A stretch of DNA of 64,000 nt from an uncultured Methylocystaceae bacterium (GCA_903870245.1 CAIQCB010000035.1:1-64000), one strand, 5' to 3'. Counted from the stretch's first letter, positions 19,816 to 30,396 are shown. Notes: generated by a model from the letters alone, not told the origin. A program made the numbers and translations.

Positions 19816-20229
19816 TCAGTCAAGAAAATCGCGCAGCTTTTTCTCCAAAGCTTCGCGATCCCTCAATTCGCATTCCCATACGACAAGCGCGCGCCAGCCC
19901 AGCGCGGCGAGCGCTTCCTGATGGCGCGCGTCGCGCGCGACATTGCGCGCGATCTTAGCGCGCCAATACTCGGCGTTGGCCTTCGGCAAACGCGCGCCGC
20001 GCGCGCAATGATGCCCATGCCAGAAACAGCCATGGACAAAAATCGCGCGCTTGCGGCCGACATAAGCGATGTCTGGCTTGCCCGTGATATCCCGACGATG
20101 GAGTCGATAGCCCGGCGCGAAGATACGCAACACCGCGCGCACCGCCAGCTCGGGCGACGTATCGCGCGATTTCACTGCGCGCATTATGGCGGCGCGTTGA
20201 TCAGGCGTTTCGCTTACGCCGCGACGCAT
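19816..20229 (-). CDS. vsr: Very short patch repair endonuclease Vsr
   Basis: A 137-residue endonuclease that nicks T:G mismatches made by deamination of 5-methylcytosine. It has the Vsr motifs SRDTSPELAVR near the N-terminus, YRLHRRDITGKPDIAYV with the catalytic aspartate, and the HGCFWHGHHC zinc site. It overlaps the 3' end of the methyltransferase gene on the same strand by 16 bp, as is usual for the vsr-dcm arrangement. Confidence 0.95.
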   Translation of the reverse strand: MRRGVSETPDQRAAIMRAVKSRDTSPELAVRAVLRIFAPGYRLHRRDITGKPDIAYVGRKRAIFVHGCFWHGHHCARGARLPKANAEYWRAKIARNVARDARHQEALAALGWRALVVWECELRDREALEKKLRDFLD

Positions 20230-21359
20230 TGGGATGTTGCGCCGATCAAGGGCTCAAGAATATGTCGCGCAACATGCATGACGACCGGCGCAACAACGCC
20301 GTCGCCAGTCAAATGATAGGCCTCGTTATAATTCCGCGGCAGGATATAATCGTCCTGCAAGCCCATCAGACGCGCGGTTTCGCGCGCCGACATGAGCCGT
20401 GACCGCACCCGTCCGTTTTCGATCAACAAAACAAATTGCCGGCTTGATCCGCCCGCAGGCGTGCGAAGGCACCCGGCCAGATCGTCGAAACGCGCTTCGG
20501 CGCGTTGCCGCTTTTCGCCGTTCACATAACGGGTGCGACGATAGAGAGTCCCGACCATTCGGCTGCCGGCGCGCTTTGCTTCTTCGATGCGCGCGAGATT
20601 GATCTCGCTCATCATGGCGAGCAGCGCCCCGGTCTCGCGCGCGCTGCGCCAGGAGACATCCTGCGGGGTTTCTTCGATCACATCGAGTAGTTTTGCGCTG
20701 CGCGGCGGCGGCGGCGGCAAGCGCCACCAGAGCCAGTTTTCTTTGAGCGCCTTCGGCAAATTCCCGTGCGCCGTCATCAGCGCGCGCGTATGGAAAGGCG
20801 CTGCGGCTCCCTGTCCGACGAGCGACGCCGGCACGGCAAGATCGCCGCGCATGGCGACGATGAACAGGCGCGGACGGGATTGCGGCAGAAACAACGCGGC
20901 GTCGATCACCAGCGCGCCAAAGCGATAGCCGCCCTCGGCCAGCGCCCTGCACAGGGCGGTGAAATCCTTGCCGTTATGGGAAGTGAGCGCGCCGCAGACA
21001 TTTTCGAGCACGACAAGCTTTGGCGCGCGTCCCTCGCGACCTAGCGCCGTCACCAACCCCCAGAAGGGCCAGAAGGTTCCCGAGCGCTCGCCGCGCAGAC
21101 CGGCGCCGGCGCCAGCCAGCGACAGATCCTGACAGGGAAAGGAGCCCCAGACGAGATCGGCGACGCCGGGAAGCTGGGCGGTCGTCACAGCCCCTACATC
21201 GCCGACATGCAGGACGTCGTCGCCCCAGTTGGCGCGGTAGGTCTCGGCCTTGCGACGGTCAAAATCATTGGCGAACAGGCAGCGCCAGCCGGGCCCCAGC
21301 CCGGCGCGGGCCATGCCGCCGCCGGCGAAAAATTCGTAAAAGCCCGGTTTGCCGCGCAT
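20214..21359 (-). CDS. DNA (cytosine-5-)-methyltransferase
   Basis: A C5-cytosine methyltransferase of about 380 residues. It shows motif I FYEFFAGGGMARAG, the catalytic PCQDLS (motif IV), ENVCGALTSH (motif VI) and the QSRPRLFIVAMRGD region (motif VIII) before a variable target-recognition part and motif X near the end. The target sequence is not predictable from what I see. The ATG at 21359 starts just before motif I; a GTG at 21395 is also possible. There is no neighbouring restriction enzyme, only the mismatch repair partner vsr, so this is an orphan methyltransferase. Confidence 0.92.
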   Translation of the reverse strand: MRGKPGFYEFFAGGGMARAGLGPGWRCLFANDFDRRKAETYRANWGDDVLHVGDVGAVTTAQLPGVADLVWGSFPCQDLSLAGAGAGLRGERSGTFWPFWGLVTALGREGRAPKLVVLENVCGALTSHNGKDFTALCRALAEGGYRFGALVIDAALFLPQSRPRLFIVAMRGDLAVPASLVGQGAAAPFHTRALMTAHGNLPKALKENWLWWRLPPPPPRSAKLLDVIEETPQDVSWRSARETGALLAMMSEINLARIEEAKRAGSRMVGTLYRRTRYVNGEKRQRAEARFDDLAGCLRTPAGGSSRQFVLLIENGRVRSRLMSARETARLMGLQDDYILPRNYNEAYHLTGDGVVAPVVMHVARHILEPLIGATSQCVAA

Positions 21360-21546
21360 GCGCCGGTCGCTGATCCCTCTGCGTGATTCTGTCACAGCCG
21401 ACTATGCCGGAAAACCGGGCCGGCGGCACTGTCACAAAAGCTTCGTGCGGACATGATTTCAAACTAGATGAAAAGCGTCGCGCAGAGGCGCGCCCTTTCA
21501 CGAAATTCAATCAAGTCCCCCCGACTTTACCCCACTGGAGTATTCC

Positions 21547-21855
21547 ATGAAAAAGCTTCTGGTCCTCGCCGCCTTCCTGCCGGGCGTCGCCTTTGCCGGC
21601 GATGAGCCGTTCGACTGCAACCACAATCATCATGACGGCGAGCTGCATTGCAGCGTGAAGGCGGAGAGCGTTTCGGTTCGCTCCGTCTCCATCAACGGCG
21701 GCGAATGTGAAGCCCCGGCGCATAATAAGGTTTTCGGCAAGACCTACCACAAGGGTGAAAAATTCACGGTCCCCGGCACGAAGGAATGCGCCTATGTGCG
21801 CTCGATCGCCATCACCACCGGCAGCGGCAAGACGCAGAATTTGACCGGTCTCTGA
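21547..21855 (+). CDS. Small secreted His/Cys-rich hypothetical protein
   Basis: A 102-residue protein with a clear signal peptide (lysine pair, LLVLAAFLPGVAFA, cleavage before GDEP). The mature part begins with CNHNHHDGELHC, a cluster of two cysteines and four histidines. Two further cysteines (GECEA and KECAY) could form disulfide bonds. It is probably periplasmic. I do not recognise the family; a metal-binding role is only suggested by the His/Cys cluster. A GGAG-like site is 8 nt before the start. It is its own transcription unit with a terminator. Confidence 0.7.
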   Translation: MKKLLVLAAFLPGVAFAGDEPFDCNHNHHDGELHCSVKAESVSVRSVSINGGECEAPAHNKVFGKTYHKGEKFTVPGTKECAYVRSIAITTGSGKTQNLTGL

Positions 21856-21876
21856 GCGGATCCGCATCCTGTTTCG

Positions 21877-21905
21877 AGCGGCGTCCCCGGGGGCGCCGCT
21901 TTTTT
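21877..21905 (+). terminator. Rho-independent terminator of the secreted-protein gene
   Basis: AGCGGCG/CGCCGCT stem with inner CCCC/GGGG, followed by TTTTTT. It faces the plus strand only. Confidence 0.88.
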
Positions 21906-21949
21906 ATTTCTGCTCATGATTACGCGACGCGGCCGGGCTGTTACCCGCT

Positions 21950-23623
21950 TCAGATCGTAACGACCATCACATGAACAAGAGGCTTCTTGCCCCAGACCGA
22001 AAAGACGGCGCCGCGCACCGCGCGTTCGACGGCGGTGGAGAGCGTGTCAGCGTCGCGACGACGCCCGCGCGGCAGGCCCTCGACCGTTGAGAACAGGGCC
22101 TCGTCGATGACCTCAGCCATGTCCTGGCCGAATTTACCGCGCTTGGGCACGCCAGCGAAAACAACATCCGGGTCGCCAGCCATATCGCCATTGCGATTGA
22201 CGGCGAGGGCGATCGAGACCACGCCGACAAAGGAAAGTTTGGCGCGGTCGCGCACTGCGCCATCCGCCTCGTCAATGACGACATCGCCATCGCGGTAGAG
22301 AAGTCCTGTCGGCGCAACGCCGATGATTTCCGGCGCGCCGGGCGCCAGGCGCACGATCGAGCCATCGCGCGCCGGCGCGACATACTCGGCGCCATGAGCG
22401 CGCGCAAAAATCTCATGCTGACTGAGATGATGCGCCTCGCCATGCACCGGCACGGCAATCTTCGGCCGTGTCCATTGATACATTTGCGCAACATCGCCCC
22501 GCCGCGGATGACCCGAGCAATGCACGAGATGATCGTGATCGGTGATCACCTCAACGCCAAGATTGCAAAGATTATTGATGACACGATGGATAGATCGCTC
22601 ATTGCCGGGAATGGCCCGCGACGAGAAGATCACTCGATCGCCGGAACCAAGCTTGAGCAGCGGGTGATCCTTCGCCGCCGCCCGCGCCATCGCAGCGCGC
22701 TGCTCGCCCTGACTGCCGGTGACGATGACGAGCGTGCGATCGCGGGGCAACGCCTGCAACATATCGACGCCGTGAAATCCTGGCAGCCCATCAAGATAGC
22801 CGCATTCGCGCGCTACCTGAATGACTCGATCCATTGCCCGTCCGGCGACGACGACGGAACGTCCACAGGCCTGCGCCGCTTCCGCCAATGCGCGCAGACG
22901 TGACACGTTGGAGGCGAAGGTCGTCACCAGCACACGACCGGGCGCTTCCGCAATCAAGGTTTTCAATGTTCTCGCGACATCGCCTTCCGAGAAGCTGGCG
23001 CCCTCGCGCAGGATATTTGTGGAATCGCAGATCAGCGCGGTGACGCCCTCGTCTCCCAGCGCGCGGAACCGCGCCTCATCGATATGAGTCGAGACGCCGG
23101 GTTCAGCGTCGATTTTCCAATCGCCGGTATGGATTGCGAGACCCAACGGCGTGCGAATCGCCAGCGAACAGGCTTCCGGAATCGAATGAGCGACGGCGAC
23201 ATACTCAACGCTGAACGGTCCCGCCTCGATCACGGCGCCGGCATGAGCCGGCAGCAGCTTGATGTTCGGCGCGCCGGGCTCCTGCAATTTGCGTACTTCG
23301 AGCAGACCGCGGGCGAAGGGGGTCGCATAGACCTTGCATTTGAGTTTCGGCCATAAAGTCGACAAAGCGCCGATGTGATCTTCATGTGCATGGGTGATGA
23401 AGATGGCGAGCAGATCGCGCCCGATTTTCTCGACGAAGGAGATATCGGGAAAGACGACATCGACACCCGGCAGATCAAGGCCCGGAAAACCAAGGCCGCA
23501 ATCGACCATGATCCATTTGCGCGATTTCGGCGGGCCGTAGCCATAAAGGGCGAGATTCATGCCAATCTCGCCGACGCCGCCAAGCGGGGTGAATACAAAA
23601 TCGTTTTCGGGGGTCGCGCTCAT
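21950..23623 (-). CDS. rnj: Ribonuclease J
   Basis: A 557-residue beta-CASP metallo-beta-lactamase nuclease with 5'-3' exonuclease and endonuclease activity in mRNA decay and rRNA maturation. The metal site is HAHEDHIG at about residue 77, with later motifs GDWKID and ICDST and the beta-CASP part. It is last in the nuo-birA-rnj gene series. The start ATG overlaps the birA stop (ATGA). The nuoN-birA-rnj order is common in Alphaproteobacteria. Confidence 0.95.
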   Translation of the reverse strand: MSATPENDFVFTPLGGVGEIGMNLALYGYGPPKSRKWIMVDCGLGFPGLDLPGVDVVFPDISFVEKIGRDLLAIFITHAHEDHIGALSTLWPKLKCKVYATPFARGLLEVRKLQEPGAPNIKLLPAHAGAVIEAGPFSVEYVAVAHSIPEACSLAIRTPLGLAIHTGDWKIDAEPGVSTHIDEARFRALGDEGVTALICDSTNILREGASFSEGDVARTLKTLIAEAPGRVLVTTFASNVSRLRALAEAAQACGRSVVVAGRAMDRVIQVARECGYLDGLPGFHGVDMLQALPRDRTLVIVTGSQGEQRAAMARAAAKDHPLLKLGSGDRVIFSSRAIPGNERSIHRVINNLCNLGVEVITDHDHLVHCSGHPRRGDVAQMYQWTRPKIAVPVHGEAHHLSQHEIFARAHGAEYVAPARDGSIVRLAPGAPEIIGVAPTGLLYRDGDVVIDEADGAVRDRAKLSFVGVVSIALAVNRNGDMAGDPDVVFAGVPKRGKFGQDMAEVIDEALFSTVEGLPRGRRRDADTLSTAVERAVRGAVFSVWGKKPLVHVMVVTI

Positions 23624-24420
23624 GTCAGGGCTTCCGTCATTGCGCTGCGCGGACCAATCAGCACATCGCCGGCTTCGATATTGCGAACGCCCATCGCGGT
23701 GGTCAGAACAAGCCGGCCTGTGGCGTCGATAGTGTCGAATCGCCCTTCGATGGTTTCATGCGCCAGAGCGACGCGAATATGGGCGCCGAGACCGGCGGCG
23801 TATTGAAGCCATTCAGCGCGAAGTTGCAGGAATCCTTCGCCGGAGCGCCACACTGCGAGCGTCTCGACGAAAGCGTCCGTGAGAGCGGCAAAGAGGCTCT
23901 CGCGCTTCGGCGCATCGGGCCCGAGGACGGACAAAGCCCGCGCCGGATAGGGCAGATTGTCCGGGGCAGACAGGCAGTTAACGCCGATGCCGATAATTGC
24001 GACAGGCGCAGCTGGCGTCCGCACATCGCCGGTCGGAACCATCACGGTTTCGAGAAGCACGCCGCCAAGCTTGGCGCCATCGAGTAGAAGGTCGTTAGGC
24101 CATTTCAACGCAACGCCAGCCTCAATACGCAACGCTTTTAGCGCCCGCATCGCCGCTACCCCGGTGACGAAACCAAGCTGAGGCGCAACGCAGAGGTCGC
24201 CGAAGTCATAAAGGATCAGGCTTGCGAAAAGATTGCCGGGCGGCGACTTCCAATCGCGACCAAGACGTCCATGGCCGTTTGTCTGACGCGCCGCAACGAT
24301 CCAGAGCGGGCCACGCTCGCCATCGGCGATCAATCGTCGCGCTTCATCGTTGGTGGAGTCGACAGTTTCGAGATCAAGCAGTCGTATTCCCTGCCCGCGC
24401 GCGAAATCGCCCAATTTCAC
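23620..24420 (-). CDS. birA: Biotin--[acetyl-CoA-carboxylase] ligase
   Basis: A 266-residue enzyme that activates biotin and attaches it to the carrier domains of biotin carboxylases. The catalytic region has the STNDEA start, the biotinyl-AMP loop GHGRLGRDWKSPPGNLF and the LKWPNDLLLDGAKLGGVLLE segment. The N-terminal DNA-binding domain of the E. coli repressor form is absent, so it is a monofunctional ligase. The start is GTG 24420, shortly after nuoN, and its 3' end overlaps rnj by ATGA. Confidence 0.95.
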   Translation of the reverse strand: MKLGDFARGQGIRLLDLETVDSTNDEARRLIADGERGPLWIVAARQTNGHGRLGRDWKSPPGNLFASLILYDFGDLCVAPQLGFVTGVAAMRALKALRIEAGVALKWPNDLLLDGAKLGGVLLETVMVPTGDVRTPAAPVAIIGIGVNCLSAPDNLPYPARALSVLGPDAPKRESLFAALTDAFVETLAVWRSGEGFLQLRAEWLQYAAGLGAHIRVALAHETIEGRFDTIDATGRLVLTTAMGVRNIEAGDVLIGPRSAMTEALT

Positions 24421-24431
24421 GCGCGTTCCTC

Positions 24432-25865
24432 TTACAGCAACGATTTGGCGGCGGCGGACGCCGCATCCATCACCGGCGTCGGATAGACCCAGAAGACCAG
24501 CAGCGCGATGGTAGAGATCGCCAGAATAGCGCGTAAGGCGAAGGGCGCGGCGTCAAACTCCGGGGCCGGATCATCGAAATACATCACCTTGACGACGCGT
24601 AAATAATAGAACGCCGCCACGGCGCTCGCGAGCACGCCGATGATGGCCAGCGGATAGAGCCCGGCGTCTACCGCCGCCAGCAGCACATAATATTTGGCGA
24701 AGAAGCCCGCCAGCGGCGGAATGCCGGCCAACGAAAACATCAGCATGGCGAGGAAGAAGGCCATCAGCCCGTTGGTGCGCGACAGGCCGGCCAGATCACT
24801 GATGTCCTCGACCGCCTTACCGTCGACGCGCATCGACAGGATCGCAGCGAAGGAGCCAAGCGTCATCACCAGATAGACGGCAAGATACAGCGCGACGCCC
24901 CGAAGGCCGGACTCATTGGCGGCGGCGAGGCCGATTAGCGCGAAACCCATGTGGCCGATTGAGGAATAGGCCATCAGACGCTTGATGTTGGTCTGGCCAA
25001 TGGCGGCGAAAGAACCGAGCAAAGTCGAAGCGATCGCGAGGAAGACGATAATTTGGCGCCATTGTTGGGTTGCGCCGGGAAAGGCGGTCATAACGACCCG
25101 CGCGGTGATGGCGACCGCAGCCATTTTCGCCGCCGAAGCGAAAAAGGCGGTAACAGGCGTCGGCGCGCCCTGATAGACATCCGGCGTCCACATATGAAAC
25201 GGCGCCGCCGACATTTTGAAGGCAAGACCAGCGAGCAGGAAAACCAGCCCGAAGACAACGCCCAGCGATGTCGACCCGGCTACCGCCTGGGCGATCCCGG
25301 AGAAGGACACCGTACCAGCGAAGCCATAGAGCAGCGAAGAGCCATAAAGCATCATGCCCGACGACAAGGCGCCGAGAACGAAATATTTCAGGCCCGCCTC
25401 AGAGGCGTAACCATCCTCGCGCGCAAAGGCCGCAAGCACATATAGCGCCAGCGACATCAACTCGAGACCCAGATAGAGAGAGATAAGATTATCCGCCGAA
25501 ATCAACAGCATCATGCCGAGCGTCGAGAGAATGATCAGCAGCGGATATTCAAATTTCTCCAGCCCTGTACGCTGCAAATAATCGACTGACATGATGACCG
25601 AGGCCATCGCGCCGATGAGCGCCAGAACCTTCATGAACCGCGAGAAACCGTCGTCCATGAAGGCGCCGTTAAGCATCGCCATATCCGGTTTGGTCGATAG
25701 AACGATCGACAGGATCGCCAATCCGAGCAGACCGACTGTCATTTCGTCGACCAGTCCGAACCCTCTCTCGCCACGCCAGGCGCCGATGATCAGCAAGACA
25801 AAGACGCCGACCGAGAGGATCGTCTCCGGCAGGAAATGCTGAAACAGTTCGGTGAGCAAAACCAT
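24432..25865 (-). CDS. nuoN: NADH-quinone oxidoreductase subunit N
   Basis: A 477-residue antiporter-like membrane subunit of complex I with about 14 membrane helices. It has the conserved lysine/glutamate region around MKVLALIGAM and the FHMWTPDVYQGAPTPVTAFFASAAK segment. It forms part of the proton-pumping arm. The start ATG at 25865 follows nuoM closely. Confidence 0.95.
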   Translation of the reverse strand: MVLLTELFQHFLPETILSVGVFVLLIIGAWRGERGFGLVDEMTVGLLGLAILSIVLSTKPDMAMLNGAFMDDGFSRFMKVLALIGAMASVIMSVDYLQRTGLEKFEYPLLIILSTLGMMLLISADNLISLYLGLELMSLALYVLAAFAREDGYASEAGLKYFVLGALSSGMMLYGSSLLYGFAGTVSFSGIAQAVAGSTSLGVVFGLVFLLAGLAFKMSAAPFHMWTPDVYQGAPTPVTAFFASAAKMAAVAITARVVMTAFPGATQQWRQIIVFLAIASTLLGSFAAIGQTNIKRLMAYSSIGHMGFALIGLAAANESGLRGVALYLAVYLVMTLGSFAAILSMRVDGKAVEDISDLAGLSRTNGLMAFFLAMLMFSLAGIPPLAGFFAKYYVLLAAVDAGLYPLAIIGVLASAVAAFYYLRVVKVMYFDDPAPEFDAAPFALRAILAISTIALLVFWVYPTPVMDAASAAAKSLL

Positions 25866-25890
25866 TGTGTTTGATCCTCGGTAACAATCC

Positions 25891-27399
25891 CTAGTGGCTT
25901 GCGGCGGCGAGCTTGACCGCATCGAGCAATGCCGTGTGAGACTGGATAAGGTGGTCGACCGAAGCCGCCGTTGTGTTCAGAATTGGATCGGGTTGGACGC
26001 CGTAATAGATCGTCAGCAGCACAAGCGGCGCGAAAATCGCTATCTCGCGCGGCGTTAGATCCGCGATGTCCTTGAGATTTGCTTTTTCCAGCTCGCCGAA
26101 GATCACGCGACGGTAGAGGTAAAGGGCGTAGGCCGCCGAGAAGATTACGCCGCTCGTGGCGATCAGCGCGACCCAGCTGTTGGCCTCGAAGGCGCCAAGA
26201 AGCGAAAGGAACTCGCCGACAAAACCCGCCGTTCCCGGCAGACCGACATTCGCCATGGTGAACACCATAAAGACGAAAGCGTATATCGGCATGCGGTTCA
26301 CCAGACCGCCATAGGCGGCGATCTCACGAGTGTGCATGCGATCGTAGATGACGCCGACGCAGAGAAACAGCGCGCCCGAAACGAAGCCGTGCGAGATCAT
26401 CAGAAACAGCGCGCCCTGAATACCCTGCGGATTCAGCGTAAACAGTCCCATCGTCACAAAACCCATGTGGGCGACGGACGAATAGGCGATCAGTTTCTTG
26501 ATGTCCTCCTGCACCAGGGCGACAAGCGAGGTGTAGACGATGGCGATAACGGACATGGCGTAGACGAGAGGCGCAAAATGCGCCGAGGCGTCCGGGAACA
26601 TCGGCAAGGAAAACCGTAGGAATCCATAACCACCCATTTTCAGCAGTATCGCCGCCAGAATGACCGAGCCCGCCGTCGGGGCCTCGACGTGGGCGTCGGG
26701 AAGCCATGTATGCACCGGCCACATCGGCATCTTCACCGCGAAGGAGGCGAAGAAGGCGAGCCATAACCAGTATTGCATATCCTTGGGGAAATCGGTTTTC
26801 AGCAGCGTGGCGATGTCAGTGGTTCCGGCATGGCCATACATCGCCAGAATGGCGATCAGCATCAGCAGCGAGCCGACCAGCGTATAGAGAAAGAACTTGA
26901 AGCTCGCATAAACGCGACGCTTACCGCCCCAGATGCCGATGATCAGGAACATCGGGATGAGGCCGCCCTCGAAGAACAGATAAAAGAGCACGAGATCAAG
27001 TGCGCAGAAGACGCCGATCATCAGCGTCTCCAGCACAAGAAAAGCGATCATATATTCCTTGACGCGCTTTTCGACGGACTCCCAGGAGGCAAGGATCGCA
27101 AAAGGCATCAGGAAGGTCGTCAGCATGACAAATGGCATCGAGAATCCATCGACGCCAAGCTTGTAGACGAGACCCGAACCGAACCAGGGGTGCTCCTCGA
27201 CAAGTTGAAAGGCGGCGCTGGTTGCGTCGAAACGCGTCCAGGCGACCAGAGACAACGCGAAGGTCGCAAAAGTCGTCAGAAGCGTCGCCCAGCGGATGTT
27301 TCGCAGGGTCGACGGATCGTCGCCTTTCTGCGTCAGCAAGAAAGCGACGCCGACAAGCGGCAGAAAGGTGAGGCCGGTGAGGATTCCGAACCCGAACAT
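25891..27399 (-). CDS. nuoM: NADH-quinone oxidoreductase subunit M
   Basis: A 502-residue antiporter-like membrane subunit of complex I. It has the conserved [19 protein letters not shown] motif and the [15 protein letters not shown] segment. It pumps protons in the membrane arm between NuoL and NuoN. The start ATG overlaps the nuoL stop by one base. Confidence 0.95.
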   Translation of the reverse strand: MFGFGILTGLTFLPLVGVAFLLTQKGDDPSTLRNIRWATLLTTFATFALSLVAWTRFDATSAAFQLVEEHPWFGSGLVYKLGVDGFSMPFVMLTTFLMPFAILASWESVEKRVKEYMIAFLVLETLMIGVFCALDLVLFYLFFEGGLIPMFLIIGIWGGKRRVYASFKFFLYTLVGSLLMLIAILAMYGHAGTTDIATLLKTDFPKDMQYWLWLAFFASFAVKMPMWPVHTWLPDAHVEAPTAGSVILAAILLKMGGYGFLRFSLPMFPDASAHFAPLVYAMSVIAIVYTSLVALVQEDIKKLIAYSSVAHMGFVTMGLFTLNPQGIQGALFLMISHGFVSGALFLCVGVIYDRMHTREIAAYGGLVNRMPIYAFVFMVFTMANVGLPGTAGFVGEFLSLLGAFEANSWVALIATSGVIFSAAYALYLYRRVIFGELEKANLKDIADLTPREIAIFAPLVLLTIYYGVQPDPILNTTAASVDHLIQSHTALLDAVKLAAASH

Positions 27400-29465
27400 C
27401 AGCGCATTCCTCCGGCAACGAACCAGGTGGCGACCGCCGCGACGCCGATCAGCATGGCGAAGGCGTAGTGATAGACATATCCGGTTTGCAGACGCACGGC
27501 GATGCGGGCGCCGTCAGCGACACGCGCCGCAACGCCGTCCGGACCGAGGCCATCGATGATTGCGCCGTCGCCGCCCTTCCAGAAAAGACGGCCAATAGCG
27601 AAGGCCGGACGCACAAAGATCCTGTCATAAAGCTCGTCGAAATACCATTTGTTGAGCAGGAAGTCATAAAGACGCGGAAAGGCCGCCGCGAGTTTCTGGG
27701 CTGTTCCCGGCTTGAGCACGTAGACATATAGCGACACGAGAAAACCGCCGATCATCGCAACAGTCGGCGACAGACCGACCCACGACGGGATCTCGTGCAT
27801 CTCGTGGAGGATATGGTTATGTTCGCCGGTGTAGAGCGCGCCTTTCCAGAACTCATCATAGGCATGCCCGGCGAAATAGGGCAGGAACACCGCACCCGCC
27901 GCCAGCGCGCCGAGGGCAAGAACGGCGAGCGGGATCAGCATAACGATCGGTGATTCATGCGGCGTGTGATCGCCGTGACCGTGGCCGTGATCGTCATGCG
28001 CATGATCATCATGGCCGTGAGCGTGGTCGTCATGCGCGTGATCGTTGTGATGCGTGGCGTCGTGGCTGTGAGCTTCATGACCATGAGCGCTCTCGCGACG
28101 CGATCCGAAGAAAGTCATGAACACCAGTCGCCATGAATAGAAGGAGGTCAGCGCCGCCGCGACAACCGTCGAGATGAAACCGATGAAAGCCGCCGTGTGA
28201 TGCTCGCCGGCGGTAAAGGCGGCTTCGATAATCGCGTCCTTGGAGAAATAACCGGCAAACCCAAGCTGAGTATGCGGGATGCCGACGCCTGTGAGCGCCA
28301 GCGTGCCGATCGTCATCATCGCGAAGGTGAAAGGAATGTCCTTTCGCAGCCCACCCATATTGCGCATATCCTGCTCGTGATGCATCGCATGGATCACTGA
28401 GCCAGCGCCCAGAAATAGCAGCGCCTTGAAGAAGGCATGGGTGAAAAGATGGAACACGCCGAGCGAATAGGCGCCGACGCCTTCTGCGACGAACATATAA
28501 CCAAGCTGGGAGCAGGTTGAATAGGCGATGACGCGTTTGATGTCGTTCTGCACCAGACCGACAGTCGCGGCGAAGAAGGCCGTAATCGCACCGATCAGCG
28601 TAACAAAAGTCGCGGCGTGTGGCGCATGTTCAAAGATCGGAGAGAGGCGCGCGACCATAAAGACGCCGGCGGTGACCATGGTCGCCGCGTGGATGAGCGC
28701 GGAGACCGGCGTGGGTCCTTCCATCGCGTCCGGCAGCCAGGTGTGCAGGAAAAACTGCGCCGACTTGCCCATCGCGCCGATGAATAACAGAAATGCGGCG
28801 ACTTCCAACGCCTCGGCGTCGAGGCCAAAAATGTGAATTTCCTTGCCTTCAAGACCGGGGATCGCCGCAAAAACCTCGCTGAAGGTTAGCGACTGAGTCA
28901 GTTGGTAAACCAGAAAGATACCCAGAGCGAAGCCAAAGTCTCCTACGCGGTTGACAACGAAAGCCTTGATCGCCGCCGCATTGGCGGAGGGTTTCTGATA
29001 CCAGAAACCAATCAGCAGGTAGGAGGCGAGACCGACGCCCTCCCAGCCAAAGAACATCTGCACCAGATTGTCAGAGGTCACCAGCATCAGCATAGCGAAG
29101 GTGAAAAGCGACAAATAGGCGAAAAAGCGCGATCTGTGCGGATCTTCGTGCATGTAGCCGACGGAATAAAGATGCACGAGACTCGACACGGTATTGACCA
29201 CGACGAGCATCACAGCCGTCAGCGTATCGACCCGCAACGCCCAGTCAACGCTCAGATTGCCGGCGTTCATCCAGTTAGCGAGGACGGTGACGTGTCCCTC
29301 GTTATGGCCGATGGCGACATCGAGAAACACCATCCACGACAGCACAGCGCAGATCAATAGCAGCGATGTCGTAACGATTTCCGAGGCGCGCGCCCCGATC
29401 CAGCGGCCGAAGGCCCCGGCAATCAGAAAGCCGAGCAGCGGAAGAAAGACGATTGCCTGAATCAT
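27399..29465 (-). CDS. nuoL: NADH-quinone oxidoreductase subunit L, with a histidine-rich insertion
   Basis: A 688-residue, largest antiporter-like subunit of complex I at the far end of the membrane arm. It has conserved [26 protein letters not shown] and the late amphipathic long helix region. Between membrane segments, residues 461-503 (nt 27957-28085) form a hydrophilic loop with 18 histidines and 9 aspartates, mostly as HDD, HGH and HAH runs. The start ATG 29465 is preferred to upstream frames because the family begins with the hydrophobic [15 protein letters not shown]. Confidence 0.94.
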   Translation of the reverse strand: MIQAIVFLPLLGFLIAGAFGRWIGARASEIVTTSLLLICAVLSWMVFLDVAIGHNEGHVTVLANWMNAGNLSVDWALRVDTLTAVMLVVVNTVSSLVHLYSVGYMHEDPHRSRFFAYLSLFTFAMLMLVTSDNLVQMFFGWEGVGLASYLLIGFWYQKPSANAAAIKAFVVNRVGDFGFALGIFLVYQLTQSLTFSEVFAAIPGLEGKEIHIFGLDAEALEVAAFLLFIGAMGKSAQFFLHTWLPDAMEGPTPVSALIHAATMVTAGVFMVARLSPIFEHAPHAATFVTLIGAITAFFAATVGLVQNDIKRVIAYSTCSQLGYMFVAEGVGAYSLGVFHLFTHAFFKALLFLGAGSVIHAMHHEQDMRNMGGLRKDIPFTFAMMTIGTLALTGVGIPHTQLGFAGYFSKDAIIEAAFTAGEHHTAAFIGFISTVVAAALTSFYSWRLVFMTFFGSRRESAHGHEAHSHDATHHNDHAHDDHAHGHDDHAHDDHGHGHGDHTPHESPIVMLIPLAVLALGALAAGAVFLPYFAGHAYDEFWKGALYTGEHNHILHEMHEIPSWVGLSPTVAMIGGFLVSLYVYVLKPGTAQKLAAAFPRLYDFLLNKWYFDELYDRIFVRPAFAIGRLFWKGGDGAIIDGLGPDGVAARVADGARIAVRLQTGYVYHYAFAMLIGVAAVATWFVAGGMR

Positions 29466-29472
29466 CGCGTGA

Positions 29473-29781
29473 TCAGCCTTTGAGAGAATTGATGTCTTCG
29501 ACCGCGATGGTGCCGCGGTTGCGATAGAAGGCGACGAGAATAGCGAGACCGATCGCCGCCTCGGCGGCTGCGACAGTGAGCACATAAAGCGCAAACACCT
29601 GTCCGGTGAGGTCTCCCAGCTCCTTGGAGAAGGCGACAAAGTTGATATTGACAGACAACAGGATGAGTTCCACCGACATCAGAATGACGATGATGTTTTT
29701 GCGATTGAGAATAATTCCCGCAACGCCGAGCGTAAACATGATCGCGCCGACGACGAGATAATGGGTCAGGCCTATGGTCAT
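29473..29781 (-). CDS. nuoK: NADH-quinone oxidoreductase subunit K
   Basis: A 102-residue subunit with three membrane helices and the conserved glutamates in [15 protein letters not shown] and [13 protein letters not shown], used in the proton path. Tightly placed between nuoJ and nuoL. Confidence 0.95.
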   Translation of the reverse strand: MTIGLTHYLVVGAIMFTLGVAGIILNRKNIIVILMSVELILLSVNINFVAFSKELGDLTGQVFALYVLTVAAAEAAIGLAILVAFYRNRGTIAVEDINSLKG

Positions 29782-29793
29782 GAGATTTCCCCG

Positions 29794-30396
29794 TTAGACG
29801 CCGGTGCGGAAAGGAACCTTCTTGATCTCGACGACATTCTTCGCATTTCGCGAGTTCTGCTCCTCAATGCTCTGACGCTTGACGTTCGGCCTGTGATGAA
29901 GAGTCAGGACAATGGCGCCGATCATTGCGGTCAACAGCACCATCGCCGAAGCCTCGAAAAAGACCGCGTATTTGGTGTAGAGTATTTGTCCAAGAGCGGC
30001 GGTGTTGGACATATTGTCAGGAATGGGCGAGGCGGCGGCGCTTGCCGCGAGCGGCGACGTTTGCCAACCCAGTGCGACCATACCAAGTTCGGCGAATACT
30101 ACGAGTCCGACGCCGACGCCGAGGGGCAGATATTCGGCGAACCCCTGCTTGAGTTCGGCGAAGTCGACGTCGAGCATCATCACCACAAAGAGAAAAAGCA
30201 CCGCGACGGCGCCGACGTAAACAACGATCAGAATCAGGGCCAGAAACTCTGCCCCCGACAGAAGGAACAATCCCGCGCCGTTGCAGAAGGCGAGGATCAG
30301 AAACAGCACCGAGTGCACCGGATTGCGCGCCATAATCACTACGCAGGCCGACGCGATCATAATCGTCGCGAAGATGTAGAAGAATACAGCCGGCAC
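29794..30396 (-). CDS. nuoJ: NADH-quinone oxidoreductase subunit J
   Basis: A 200-residue membrane subunit with about five helices. It contains the NPVHSVLFLILAFCNGAGLFLL and VYVGAVAVLFLFVVMML segments typical of NuoJ. The start is GTG 30396. Membrane-arm subunit lining the coupling region. Confidence 0.94.
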   Translation of the reverse strand: MPAVFFYIFATIMIASACVVIMARNPVHSVLFLILAFCNGAGLFLLSGAEFLALILIVVYVGAVAVLFLFVVMMLDVDFAELKQGFAEYLPLGVGVGLVVFAELGMVALGWQTSPLAASAAASPIPDNMSNTAALGQILYTKYAVFFEASAMVLLTAMIGAIVLTLHHRPNVKRQSIEEQNSRNAKNVVEIKKVPFRTGV

